From Combretum micranthum (Eukaryota > Streptophyta > Magnoliopsida > Myrtales > Combretaceae): a DNA stretch of 64,000 nucleotides. The notes under the pieces are model-generated. The model had not been told where the DNA came from. It saw nothing but the letters and a program-made list of their open reading frames with translations, and did no database searches. Shown here one piece after another: positions 49,997-62,557 of the stretch. The stretch's first letter is position 1. Each line of letters begins with the position of its first letter. The stretch is from contig JAMXBD010000395.1 of the NCBI GenBank assembly GCA_024138025.1, positions 372,001 through 436,000 on the forward strand, given 5' to 3'. The translations under genes were made by a program, and so were the position numbers.

Positions 49997-52900
49997 TCAA
50001 ACATTTCCAATGACACGTACATGAAATGGTGGACCCCTGCAGAATATAGGCTCATCGGGAGATTCGGATTTGGCACGAGCCCTGAGGATGTCACTTGCAT
50101 TCTCAATTACAGCAGCAGCTACAAGTGTGTACTCCCCGGGAACAAGGAAATCCAAGGAGAACGAGTGCCTATTTTCCTTCAGTGGAGGAACTTCCAGGGT
50201 AATCCCATTTAATACACCTAAAAACATATGAATTCTTTTAGGATAGTACTACACAGAACTAGTGAACAAATGCAAGCATATCTATTTAAGTCCCCTGCAA
50301 GCAATATAGAAAAGGGTAAGCATCATATTTGGTACCTAAATTTTGAAGTGGTTAATTCGATACATAATCAAACCTTTTATGGCTATTTTTATTATCTCTT
50401 ATCATTGGATCTATTTGTTGATATCGAAAAGGCAGATTATTATTGAATTTCTATTGCCTCTCCTAATGCTTTCTAGTACTTAAAAGGATGTCACTTTCAT
50501 GTTAGCAAACAAAATAAATAACATTGGATGAGATAATAAAAATAGCAATGAAAAGTTTAATTAGGTATTAGATTCACCACTTCAATGTTCAAATGCCAAA
50601 TTGAATTTTCGTACAAAATTCAGGTACCAAACTTGACATTTTCCCTATATAAAAAGATGATAAGGTAAATCATACCACCCACTCTTGAGAACTTCTGAAA
50701 TGATACCAACACCCCACTTTTAACATAAGCTAAGTCTATCTTCACAAAAATTATCAAAGGGTGAGCAAATTTTCAAAACTTGCTTTAGAGGCATTCATGT
50801 ATTTTTGAAACCTACTAAGGGAAGCAATATCATATGACATCTTTGTTGTATAATTGAAAATACTGAGGTTATTTGATGTAATTTCCAAAGATTTGAGGGG
50901 CGGTTTACATTTAAACAAAATGATAATAAAAGCGGACAGGGATTTGCCAGCTTAAAATAAAAGGGCTTTCTGCAAACAAAGTACAATACATACAAACATG
51001 GTTGTCCAACTCGTGAGTCTACTCGTACGTTTCTACGAGTTTACGAGTTCATGATGATATTTAGATTCAACTCGCATACAAAATCATTTTGTTGAGTAAA
51101 CTCGTAAGTAGAATCATAAAATCGTGAGTAGAATCGGTAGAATTTGTGGTACACTCGGTGGTAGAATCGTAGTAAAATCGTAAAGTTATAATTTTACACT
51201 TTTTTTTTTTTGTATTTGAACTTTAAAAATGCAATCAATTTAATATATTTAAATTTAGGGTTTTTGGGGTTGGTTCTTGATATTTATCTTAATTTAATTT
51301 AATTTTAGTTTTTAAATATTTTTTTCCTCTTATTTCCTTTTTTTCTTGTATTTTTTAGAGAGTTATTTTCTTTTGGGTTATATACTCTGATATATTTTGA
51401 ACATTTTGAATGAAAATTAAACTAATATATATAGTGCTATATTTTTTTCCTTTTTAAATAATTTTCTATGTATAAATTTATTTGCCATAAACGTAATGAT
51501 TTTTATGCAAATATATAATGAACATGAAAAAGTTCATTACTGCACAAACCAAGCTACTCATACAAAATAATTTAAATGATTTGCAATACATCTTAATAAT
51601 TGTAGATTATGAATCATCATTAAATAAAAATAATTATTTTAATTATAAAATCACACTAAATATATTAATGACAGTATGTAAATTATGATTGGTAAAACTT
51701 TAATTTTGGTTGTATGTAACTAATTTAATACTAAATGCTTTATTTTCATAATTTATTTAAAGTTTTATTAGTTTAGTAAGTACATCAATAGTTTTTGCAA
51801 GCAAATTTACATTAGTTATACAATCTTACGATTCTACGTTTCGATTTTACGTTCCGATTCTACGGACCCCTTGGCGATTCTAGGTAGAAACTCGAGTTTA
51901 ACAACCACGCATACAAACTCAAAATCTAAAGCAAAGCAACAACAGTCCTTTCTTCACTGCATTGAGAGAGAGAGAGAGAGAGCATTACCTGCCCATAAGA
52001 CAGTAGAGTTGCTCCCCTCGATACAATTTTCGCCAGCCACATCTCTGCACGTGATGGCAAGACTCAACTTGATAATCTCTTTAGTATTATTACGCACCAG
52101 AACTTCCATGGGAGTGATCACATTAGCCACCACAGAACCTTTCCTTGGGGAAGTCACCACCTGGATGTTGGATAGACTTGATGTTTCAAGTTCTGTGGTA
52201 TCTCCTGTACTGTCTCTGACCAGCCGGAAGCCAAATGTCAAAGGATCTGGTAGCAACACATCCATAACAGATGACTGAAGGGCTTTCTGTATAGTCTCCT
52301 TAATGTTCAACTCTCCTGAGCTGTTCCACCCTGATTGCCATCTAACTTTTATTCTTGAGATCAAGTTTTCAATAGAAGCATTCAACTCAGCCTTGGCATT
52401 CTTATCTGAGAAGCTTGAACTTCTGCCAGTACTTAATCCATCAGTTTGAGAAGCCCGCATCAAGAAAGAGTCATCGAGAACAGGCAGCTTGAAGTGCTCA
52501 AGTGGTATTAGCACCCTTGCAGAGTAATCACGGTCAATTCTGGTTTTAGGATAAGAAAATTCAACTGCATCCTCATCAACTGCATTCTTATCATCCACTG
52601 TGGAATTTTCCAGCTGGACGCAAACACTTATTTCAAAGACAACATCAGTAGGATTAGATAACTCAAGTTCGAGAAATCGCAGACCCCAACTACCTCGAAA
52701 TGGATCAATTTTTACCAAATTATCCATCTTACTATCAGACCCCACTTCTTCAGAAGACTCGTTTAAAGGAATGGGATTATTTTCACTGACGTGTGCAGGA
52801 ATTTCCATTGAAAGCAAGCGAGCTTTGACAAAAGACAAGCCCTGCAAAACACAAATTGGCAAGTGGACTACCAAGCGTCTTCCAGGAGGCACAGCAGTTC

Positions 52901-55900
52901 CACTAGAATCAGGAGTAATGGATGCTGTCACAGGGCCTGAGAACCAAAATAGAGAGATATGAAACAGTTTGTAATTTCTTTTCCTTTTTCCTTTCAAATA
53001 AAAATAAATATATTGCAACATGTTGGTTTCCACAACAGCAGCAGGACATATTCACTTAATGACGATATTTCTGAAGAACAATAGTTTAAATGAATTCTAT
53101 CACCTCACCGACTTTCATCAAGGTAATATTTTTAAATATCATTCACAGTTAATTAAAATACTGGCCAAAAATAAAATGTCAAATAATTTGTAAGAAAAAA
53201 GGAACATAATTGGTTAAGCAGCCGAAATCTGCAGACAGAGCAGAGGGGACTAAAATTTCACTTTTACCAAGTTCATTGTTAGGCCATGCTAGGACCATGA
53301 CCTATACTCAATAATTTCATGTGACTAGACCGAGGACCATTCTTTTTTCAAGTTTCTCCATAGAAGGGTTCCCAGTTGTATACTTCATGTAGTTCTTTAC
53401 TAGCAAAAACCAAAAATTTAGTCTAATAAGCATGTGGAATCTGTCACTTCACTGGATTGTCTGATGTTATTTTTCCCTCACTTCTAGGGAAGGGAGACAG
53501 GTAGTTGATAATTTCACTATCTGTTTTGTTCTATTGTAAGATGCTGCAACATTTCTAGAATAGATAATAACTATGATGATACTGTAAGTCAAAAATTTCT
53601 CTGGTTGGGAGGAAGAGAGAAAGAGAGAAAGACCTGCATAGTGGATTACCAATGAAGGGCTGCTTCCATCCTTATAGTGCCTCCCAGTACTGCCCAAATT
53701 CTTGCTTGCCAAATTATCAAGATCTATACTTCCAAGCTGCCATGCCTTTAAAGTTACTGGTACAGTCACTTCAGCACCAGGTTTCAGAGGAAGAGCAGAT
53801 CTAAGAGTTTCTGATACAATTGAAATAACCGAGTCTTGGTTCTTCCCAGATAGAGATATATGTGCCTGCTCAACTGGAACTGTACCAGCATTAGAAAGGC
53901 TGATGCATAAATTACGTATTTCACCTTCATATAGAACAATAGCACCATCACCGCCAATAATTCGTGGCACTAGGAGGGGAAGCTGGGACACAACAGAGAT
54001 ATTAGGGACAGAAACATTTTTCAACTTAGCTGAACCACAACATCGAAACGGATCTGAAAGAACAAGACCCTGTGTTGCTCCTTGAAGTAGATTATCCACA
54101 TCCTTGAAAAGATGTTCTGTAATAACTCCAAAACAATGAACAGTGCAACCCGGTATTCTGACTTGGCCCACAGATGTAGGGATCCCAGATAAAGTTATCA
54201 CCTTTGATGAGTTAGAGGGAAGAGTTACACTCACAGGGAAAGCATCAAAGTTTCCCGAATGCACAGATAAATATATACTATCAACCCTTAAATCAAAGCC
54301 ACATGGATTTGCCAACTCAACCAAGACTTGAACTGGTTCTCCAACAATCCATATCAACTCCTGCTTGCTGCTATCATTTGACTCTCCCTTGCTAAATGGT
54401 GTATATATAAAGGGCCCAGGAGGAGCTGATCCCATCCACCAATCTTCTCTTGCTGGATTGCGTTTAACAATGTCTGCTTGTGATGATAGCAAAGGGAATG
54501 AATATAGCCTAATTGACAGTAAACATACAAAATTAGCAGAGTATAATGATTCGTTTTCTTTCCTTAGGGGAAAAAAATAAAAAGCTGTAAATTAATAGTG
54601 AAGCATAATGATTAAGAATGCATCTCAACAAAGGAAAGAGTATGATACACCTGAGCTTGCAACACATATGAGAAACAATCAAATTTACCCTACCTGCCTC
54701 TATGAAATTATGCTAATTCAACATGCAATTTGCGAGAATCATTTTCTAGATATCCTTTTTGTACCGATATAATTATTTGTTGCTGAAACATACACAAAGG
54801 ATGAGGGTTTTTTTCTTTCCCCTCCTCCTTGCATTGTATGTCTGCAAGGGGGAGGGCAAAGAAAAATTTTGTCAACCATCCAAATTAATAGGTTCCAAAC
54901 TGCAAAGAACCTGATTGAAGAAAAGAGACTCCATGACTTAGCAAGGATAATTTTCCATTTATATTAATATAAAAGGCCTGAACTTATAAATGTGCATTTT
55001 GGAAAGATGTGAAAAGTAAATACTGAAAATCAAGGACCTATATGATGATGCTGATGAAATTCCCTCAAATAGAATGGATGCTCACTTCATGGAAAACTAA
55101 GCTCAATTTTTTCAGAGCCATAAATAATAGCTTATCATTAATATCATTTCAACAGAGCCATAAATAATAGCTTATCATTAATATCATTTCAACTCAGTAA
55201 GAAAAGTGTGTTGAGAAGATTTGTGCTTCTACATACCTTATAAAAGGTAATGCGGGATCAGCACAGCGAGTTCCCGAAGGCAGCCTTTCAGCAGAATTTG
55301 TTAGTGCATTAGCCAGCCCATTTTGCCCAGCTGGTGTGATTAAAGGGTAATATGATCTCAGCAGACGAGCTGCAGCACTCCATGCAGTGAGAGGATCTCC
55401 AGCACGAACAGCAGACAGAAGTATTTCACGAAGTACAACCATCTGCAGAGTGCTCCACTGGCATTCAAATAAGGAGACCACTGACTGATGATGCACCTTT
55501 CCAATATTGGGTGGACTGGGTCCAGTGTCCTATAGACAAACAATATCAACATGGAAGAGTTAAGAGGAATGAGCAGATCATTGCAATCAATCTGACATCA
55601 GAGTGAATTGGTAAGAAGAACAGCTAGATGTTTTAGGAATTAAAGATCACCATTATTGCTACATATCAATATCACAATATGAATCCATGTTGAGCTGAAC
55701 TAATTTAAAGGCATTTGTAACTCTGACCAACTTGGAATGGCATGAAATAACATCAAGACATCCCAAAATTATTACATGTTAATGAAATAATGTCCCAATT
55801 AAAATTTCACTGCTAATAACAAAAAATAGAGATAAGTAGGGCCCAAAAGAGAAAAAGCAGTACTTAAATTTAGCACTCACATCACTAGAAGAGTCATTAG

Positions 55901-58900
55901 ATATAGATGCTCTACTTTGAACACGATAAGCTTTTGTAGCCATTGCCAAGATCTGCATGGCACTAATTGCAGCCAGTTTGTTCTCTTGTTGTAGGTACAA
56001 CTGTGCTACCTGCCTTGAAAAGAAGGCAGATTTTCTATGATAACCGATAGTCCCATATAAGCGAGCTATCTCAACATACAATATTAGCCTATCGCTTGCA
56101 TCAATCAAAGACCTTGCACCATCTGAAGCATTGGTCAACAGCTCTACCACATCTTTAGCTAACTCTCTTCTGCAATGTCAGAAAAACTAAGGTTGTAAAA
56201 GGGTACACATGAATAAAAGCATTCAGATTCAAATAATAATTTATCGCCTTAAATTCTAGCCTTGTTAGTAATTTTTTTTAATTTCATCTAAATCTAAAAG
56301 CTGCATGAGTGGCTGAAAGAGTGTTGCATAATCAAGGACCCTTTCTTTAGATACACAAATAAAGAAAGAAAGCAAATTTAAGAAGATATTTCAACTTAGT
56401 CTTCCTTTTTTTTTTCCCTCTTTTCCCTCCATCTTTCCTGCCTTTTAGAAAAGAAAACATCTTTAGATCTAACCATAAAAAAAGAAGATATAGCCTTAAA
56501 CTAAAGCATCATACCACCCATGTCCTATTACACGATACATCACCATGCACTTTGAGAGTAGAACCTATCTCTTTCAGTGCAATGAGACTATGTTGTGTAG
56601 CCTAAACCTATTATTAAAACCACAGCAACTTTTTGTCCTGTGATGGAACGATATTATAGTAATTGCTCTGGTCACCCAAGACACATGAAGTACAATATAA
56701 GATGTAACCTGTGTAAGCTGCCCCAAGGAGTCACCTTAATTGGAATTAAACCAGGACCTCATAGTAAAATCCATCATGAGAGCCTAGACCTTGACCTGTC
56801 TACAAGCATGAAACTTCATATTCGTGCAACTGATGTTCTATGATTGCTAAGATTTCATGGCCTGATTGAGAAGAAGAAAAAGCAGGTAGCTAAAAATTCT
56901 ACCTTTGTTTGTAAGTTCATTGTAGCAGCAGCTAATCTGTTAAATTTCTGTAATTTGGTCTTGTAGGTAAATTCAAACCCACCCTCCCACACACCCCAAC
57001 CACCAAAAAAAAAAAAAAAACCGAAAAACCAAAAACCAAGACATCATTACTCCCTACTAGGAAAGGAGGACGGACTATAGATGGTCAATTGAACAATAAT
57101 ATTCTGTATTGGTATTCACCCAAAAAAAAAAATAATATTCTGTATTGGCATGCTTTTAACGCAACTTATGACTAGTTAGAGAAAAAAACCAATACCTCCA
57201 CTCTCTATGATATGCACCACAAATCCCAGCCAACAAGGAATACAAACAATGCAGCCAAAATATGAGGGAGAATTTTATTAGTTATCAAGCAACATTTAAA
57301 ATGAACTCACTTTACCAGAGCCAAAAAGTAATGTTTGTCTAAGAACATGTTTTAGGGTATCACCAGTAAGTGTATTTTTTAGGCATTCACAGGAGTGCAT
57401 AAATGGGTAAGTTGTATGTGTTCGTATATGTAGGTATGTATGTATGTGTGCAAAGCAATGCTGACAGTGGGTATGCATGTTTCTGTGAGTGTGTAAAGGA
57501 AAGTGAGAATGGATGAACTTAAGTGTTTGGCTCAATGGGTGTTTTCAATGTTGGGGTTGATGTAACAGCTTTAGACAGGACTAGGAAGGAAAGTGGTGGG
57601 TGGTGACAGGAGTCAGAGGTTGGTTGTTTTATGAGAAGCATGTTCATCAGGCTCCTCTCTCTCTCTCTCTCTCTCTATACTAACATGATCACTTGGTTAA
57701 CAATTCTAAAAGCATGACCTCTAATATGTATAGCTATTGTAACAAACTTGGCGAGCTCATCTAACAATTTGCCAATTACACCCAACAATACAAAAGAAAA
57801 TTGTGACATCGTATCATGACATCGCACTGCTACTACTCCTGCAATAGCTCCAAGTCCACACCCTTAGTCTACACCAATACACATGCAGCACGGGTAAGGG
57901 GACCCACGATGGGTCCATATCAATCTACATCATTTATCATGTAAATAGCAAGACAAACTCTGAAGGCTATTATAGACATCAATTTCGGGCAAAGTAGATA
58001 GTAGTACAAATAATTGATAGAATAGTTCAAACAAACAAAAGCTTACTTGCAGAGGAATCTTGCCAACTTCAACGTGGCTTCAAGCTCAAAGCTCAGTGGA
58101 GAAACCCTGGAAAAAGAGGATTGACAAGAGAACTGCTCAAGCTATGAACTGCTCATTCCTTTTTGATAAGTTTTCACTATCAGAGAAGATAAGTTGAGTG
58201 GTTAATATACATTAAACAAATACCTTTGAGCATTGTCTTGTATAGATTTTCTATAATGCATGATGACATTTTTGTAGCGATATTGAACCTCCTCGATTAG
58301 TACAGGATCCATGTGGCCCATTCGATCTAACTGAGAAGTTGACAAGCTAGAATGAAAAGACAGTTGTAGGAAAACAGAGGCACACAAAGTCACATTTGCC
58401 ATGACATGCATGAGAGGAAATGTAAGTAGAAAAATACGTCAAAAATTGATCCATCCACTATTCTGCAAATTTTAGGCATATTCAATACGTCAACATAATT
58501 GCTTCAAGTAAACAAAAAAGAGCAGGAAATCTACAGAAATGCAACTTCAGATTTAAATTTCAAAACTATATTTGTCGTGACCTAGCAGCCAAGGTGAGTT
58601 AACTTTTGATAACACATAATGCTAGAGCTGTAAACGAACTAGGATGGCTTGCAAGTTATTCGACCTCAGATCACCATTCACTCGCAATTCAATTTTGGCC
58701 AAGCCAAGGTTGAGCTCAAACTTGAGTTATCAAAGTAGCTTATCACACCAAGCTTAAGCTTAAAGCTACATGGCTTGATAAGTTTGCAGGATTAAACTAG
58801 CTTGAATCAAGCTAAAGTATATCTGAAGCTTTATCAAATTGAGTGGGGTTTGAATTCAAATTTAAATTTAACAAAAAGGAATATGAATTTATTGCTTCTA

Positions 58901-61732
58901 AACAAGCTTACTTGAACTAAGTTCGAGCTTGTTAAGTTCACTTCAGTTGATTTAGTACACAAAAAGTTAAGCACAATCCAGCTTTGAACCAAACTCAAGC
59001 TATGAATTTTCATTCAAGCTCAGGCTTAAGCTCGATCTAAGTGCGATTTAACTCAATTTGGTTTATTTAGGCCCCTACATGAAATACTCACAGATCCAAG
59101 ACCTAGTAGAATGTGTACATGTTGCTCAATTTTACAATTTCTTTAGGTAATTCATTGATTTCACAATGGGGAGAAGCTTGTCCTTGTCCAATATAGAAGA
59201 TTAACAATGCAAACAAACAGAACAAACTGCAACAGACCAGTCGATGGGAACTAAATTTGTTGGCTGTAAAAAATAAAGACAGAATATTAAGGTGCATACC
59301 AATAAAGCACAGACACTGCCCTCCAATGCTCCGGCATACCAAAAATAATCCCCTGTCAACCTAGCAAGTTCTAATGCAGTACTAAAATGAGCATTTGCAT
59401 CAACAGGTGATCCTGCTAACAAGCAGTAATCTCCAATCGTCTTCTGTGCCCGGCCAAGTCGTCTCTTTTTTGCTTTAATCACCTGCATATAATAAATTCA
59501 AACACCAATAAGACCACATCCCCAATGTCCCTTCTTAAGAACAAGAAGAAGGGAAATCGTTGTCAATAAGACTAATAAAACTGAAATTCTCTGGACACCT
59601 AAACATAAACCTCCTCTGAACTGAGACTGGCTTGAGAATCAAGCGGTGTCTTCAGGATAGTTCCAGCAGACTCAGCCTTAAGAACCCATTTTTCAAACTC
59701 CATCAACAGTGAAGCAGCAATATCTTGCATCATTGTCTGTAGATGGAATTCCAGAGTTTGCCTGTCCGCGGGAGGGAACAAAATAAAATTATCCCCTCTT
59801 TTATTGCCACTTTCAAGCTGTGAAACCAAGAAATGAAAGTGAAATGTTAATAAACATCTAAAATCTGCTTTTTGACCAATTCAAGCCCTTTTTTTTTTTT
59901 TTTGGTTGAAATTCAAGACTGAAATATTTATTTAACAATATCTAAAAAAGAAAAAAAGAAGAAAAAAATTGATGGAAAGTGTTATAAATGATAAGCCAGA
60001 GAAAAATAACTAGTTGCACAAAGGAAGAAAAAGCAAAATAAACTAAAGAAAACAGTTTTTTTTATTTCCCAAAACAAACGCCATATTGTCTTCAACAAAA
60101 CTTTGGTGAATAAAAGAAAATGATGCTTCTAATGCAATTTTTGTAGCTGCATGCTTTAGGAGACAAGACATGCTAGATGGAAAAATTATCACCACATGCA
60201 AGTATTTCAACCACTAAACTGATATGTACATCAAAACTATAATGCTGCAATTCCAGCAAAACAAATTCCAATAATCAAGAAAATTAGATTATCCACGATC
60301 TGGTCAATCAGTCAATACGATATCCAGGAAATTGAAAACCTCATAACAAGATGTGCTCCAGGCTCAATTGATAAGGGGATCAACAGTTTCATCAATGGAT
60401 CAGACTTTGATCAAATGCAAAACTGTGCGCACTATACAAGGCATCAACAAAAAAAGAAAACTGGAATTTTTCATAAGTCACTAGCAAGCTCAAAATGTGT
60501 CCGCATCACAGCATTTATCATGAAACAGCAAATAGGTTAGTACAAATTAACAAAAAAGGCAATGAAAAATCAGAACAACATCGATTAATCAAAGCACCAT
60601 GTCTCTCCTCTACTGTATCAAACATGCCATATTATATCAATGATAAGCCAACAATTCACTCTCTTAACTAGATTAGCTAAATTATGTTCCATAACCAAAC
60701 ACAATATCAAGCTAAACAATTTGTAATTTTTTCCTTTCTAATTGGCATGCCGTTTCAAGTGCAAGGAAAGCATGAAGACTAATGAATATGCCATCAATAC
60801 CGTGTGGAATGAGATTACTAATAATATTATTTAAGTTCACAAGTTGATTGCTCGAATTGAAATTTTTTTAGGTATCGATTGCAATATCCGTGATCTTTAG
60901 TCTAATCAACCACTCTGCGTCAAGCTTAAATTGCATTTTAACAGATCAAACCCTAATTTTTTATTATCCAAAGCATTATATGTTTCTCTTTGGCATGCCA
61001 CGTCATATGCCAAATCAGCGTCACGTGACATGAAATTCCTCTTTATAATGATAGGCCAGGACTTTGGATCGATCAATTTGAGAAGTTTCTAAAACTCCAT
61101 CACAAGAACCGTAACTCGAAATTAAACACAATGCATTTATCTTAACTTGCATTATACGGGTACAAAACAAAACCTTCACTTATCAAAAGCAATATATTCA
61201 AACTTAATCTCTAATTCATAGAAGAGATCTAATAATTCTTCAACTTAACAAGCACGAATACGAGAATTAATCCATCCATAAGTTATAACATAACGTCAAT
61301 TACACAATAAGAACACGGAACCTGCGCATCGCTAGGGCAAAAGGCGAAACACCGGTCAACAAGCGAAGAACCGTAGCTTTTACACTGAAAACCGAATTGT
61401 TCCACCACCTCATCTAGATCCAGCGACGAAGGACAGTGACAAATACCTATTACCGCCAAGATCTTACGGTTCGATTGGAAATCTTCCCATGGACTAGGAG
61501 GCGAACCACCGATGATGAACTTGAACCGGAGTGAACCGGACTCCCAGGGCTGGTTCGTGAAAGGAGATTTCTGGTGCTCGGTGTAGAAGGAACTGATCGC
61601 GGACAGTGGGATCGTGTGGTGGCGGATAAGCATGGAAGTGTAGTCGCGGAGGAGTGGCGGAGGGATGTGGCCGATCGGAATTACGGCGACGCGGATCATG
61701 GCGGTTGTCTCGATACTGACGTCAGGCTCCAT
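49997..61732 (-). CDS. TRS120: TRS120, TRAPPII tethering complex subunit (TRAPPC9 homologue)
   Basis: Ten minus-strand exons join in phase: 61732-61322, 59817-59611, 59482-59300, 58330-58224, 58106-58047, 56169-55881, 55529-55237, 54508-53634, 52936-51989 and 50217-49997. All nine introns follow GT-AG. The total of 3594 nt gives 1197 residues, against about 1186 in Arabidopsis TRS120. The start MEPDVSIETTAMIRVAVIP, the early SSFYTEHQKSPFTNQPW, MMQDIAASLLMEFEKWVL in exon 2, and the C-terminal EPIFCRGPPFHVRV match that protein as I remember it; I see no frameshift or missing block. TRS120 is specific to the TRAPPII complex, which acts at the trans-Golgi network on Rab-A GTPases and directs vesicle traffic to the cell plate in cytokinesis and in polar growth. 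Introns 1, 3, 5 and 9 are long and hold repeats. Confidence 0.96.
50305..50654. mobile_element. MULE-type MITE in TRS120 intron 9
   Basis: The element is 50314-50645 (332 bp). It is flanked by 9-bp repeats that differ at one base, TATAGAAAA (50305-50313) and TATATAAAA (50646-50654). The ends are inverted repeats of about 32 bp starting GGG, sharing TTTGGTACCTRAATTTTG. A 9-bp duplication with a GGG terminus fits a Mutator-derived MITE. Fragments with related wording occur at about 4510-4710 (KNOX intron 2), 10135-10315 and 34615-34740. Confidence 0.6.
50989..51917. mobile_element. hAT-like non-autonomous element in TRS120 intron 9
   Basis: The element is 50997-51909 (913 bp), bounded by perfect CATACAAA repeats at 50989-50996 and 51910-51917. 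Its ends match as inverted repeats: CATGGTTGTCCAACTCG on the left and CGTGGTTGTTAAACTCG read inward from the right. Inside each end are several AGAATCG/GTAAAATCG words, facing each other across an AT-rich core without coding capacity. An extra matching base (CATACAAAC) leaves the choice between an 8- and 9-bp duplication open, but the subterminal motif array favours hAT. It lies about 70 bp from the exon 9 splice donor. Confidence 0.68.
51964..51982. repeat. (GA)n tract next to the TRS120 exon 9 donor
   Basis: On the gene strand a CT run begins six bases after the GT of the exon 9 splice donor (51988-51987). A pyrimidine tract this close to a 5' splice site is unusual and could affect splicing; no effect can be read from sequence. 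Confidence 0.7.
55113..55192. repeat. Perfect 2 x 40-bp tandem duplication in TRS120 intron 7
   Basis: The unit beginning CAGAGCCATAAATAATAGC occurs twice, at 55113-55152 and 55153-55192, without a mismatch. This indicates a very recent duplication or a collapsed or expanded assembly repeat. Confidence 0.9.
57095..57148. repeat. 18-bp direct repeats around a short A-tailed insert
   Basis: AATAATATTCTGTATTGG occurs at 57095-57112 and again at 57131-57148. Between them are 18 bases ending in nine A residues. This is the footprint expected of target-primed reverse transcription that copied only the 3' tail of an RNA. It lies in TRS120 intron 5. Confidence 0.6.
57655..57676. repeat. (CT)n microsatellite in TRS120 intron 5
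   Basis: Eleven CT units form a perfect dinucleotide run within the large intron between exons 5 and 6. Confidence 0.8.
58623..59077. mobile_element. Degenerate hAT-like element in TRS120 intron 3
   Basis: The ends TAGAGCTGTAAACGAAC and, read inward, TAGGGGCCTAAATAAAC are similar inverted repeats. The interior is filled with AAGCTTAAGCTTAA, GAGCTCAAACTTGAG and CTCAAGCTATGAA words. The 8-base flanks, CATAATGC and CATGAAAT, match only in part, as expected of an old insertion. It belongs with the other AGCTTGAG-rich stretches at about 39.5, 40.1, 42.5 and 47.1 kb. Confidence 0.45.
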
Positions 61733-62557
61733 TTTTTGCGATCGGGAGGATTTGGAAGAGACGAGTACAGGAGAGTTACTGTGGGAGTCGGTTTAGAGGA
61801 ACTGGGGAGTAGAGAGAGACAGAGAGTGAGATTGGGGTGCTTGGGAACAGGTTTGGGGAAATTCGGGCGCTTGGTTTTCGAGTTGGAGCAATCGGTTCGG
61901 TTCGTTCTCAATCGGTTTTCATTGAAGTGGACCCGGTCCACTCTTGTCCTATTCCAAATTAAGTGAAAATGAATCAAACCATTTCACAAACCATTTGAAT
62001 TTGACTGAATATTCACTGGAATTTGGTTATATTCAAGTCAAACTTGAATTTGATTAGTTTATCAAATTGAGCTTAAGTTTTTTATATTTAACTTGATTAT
62101 GCAATTTGAGACCGATGATTTTTATCTTATTCTTGCCTATTAAAAGCATGAGTTGAGGCAAATAGTATAGCTTATGGGAAGCTCAAAGAAGAAGCTCCAT
62201 AGCCCATTTGCTAACTTGGACTTAGAGTAAACACAAAAAAAAGTCATGAAAATGGCATTCTACATATTATAGAGTAGCTGTGCCATCAAAATAGAAATTA
62301 GAGTCATGAAAATAAGGCCAACTATTATAATTGATCATAAAAGTGGATTAGATGAAAAATAACTATAATCCTTTGAATAATTAGCCGCTATGGCCTCTCA
62401 AATCGAACCTCTTAAAGCAAACTAGCTCAATACAGTTCATATTCACCACTCAATTAAGTAATTTTTATTTTTTTAACATGGTAAGATAAGCTAATCCACG
62501 AGTTAATTTATATAGGCACTAAATAAGGTTGATTGTGTTTACCCATTAGCCAATCTA
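61733..62557. promoter_or_regulatory. TRS120: Presumed TRS120 promoter and 5' leader, cut off by an LTR
   Basis: This 825-bp space holds the likely TRS120 5' leader, which is comparatively GC-rich to about 61960. Upstream of that is AT-rich DNA with a short fragment of the CAAACTTGAATTTGA repeat family (about 61980-62100). No clear TATA box was seen at the expected distance. The LTR starting at 62558 limits the native promoter on this side. Confidence 0.4.

Noticed and set aside
51871..52278. 135-codon plus-strand ORF
   Set aside because: It is antisense to TRS120 exon 9 and its intron; the sense frame is clearly the gene.
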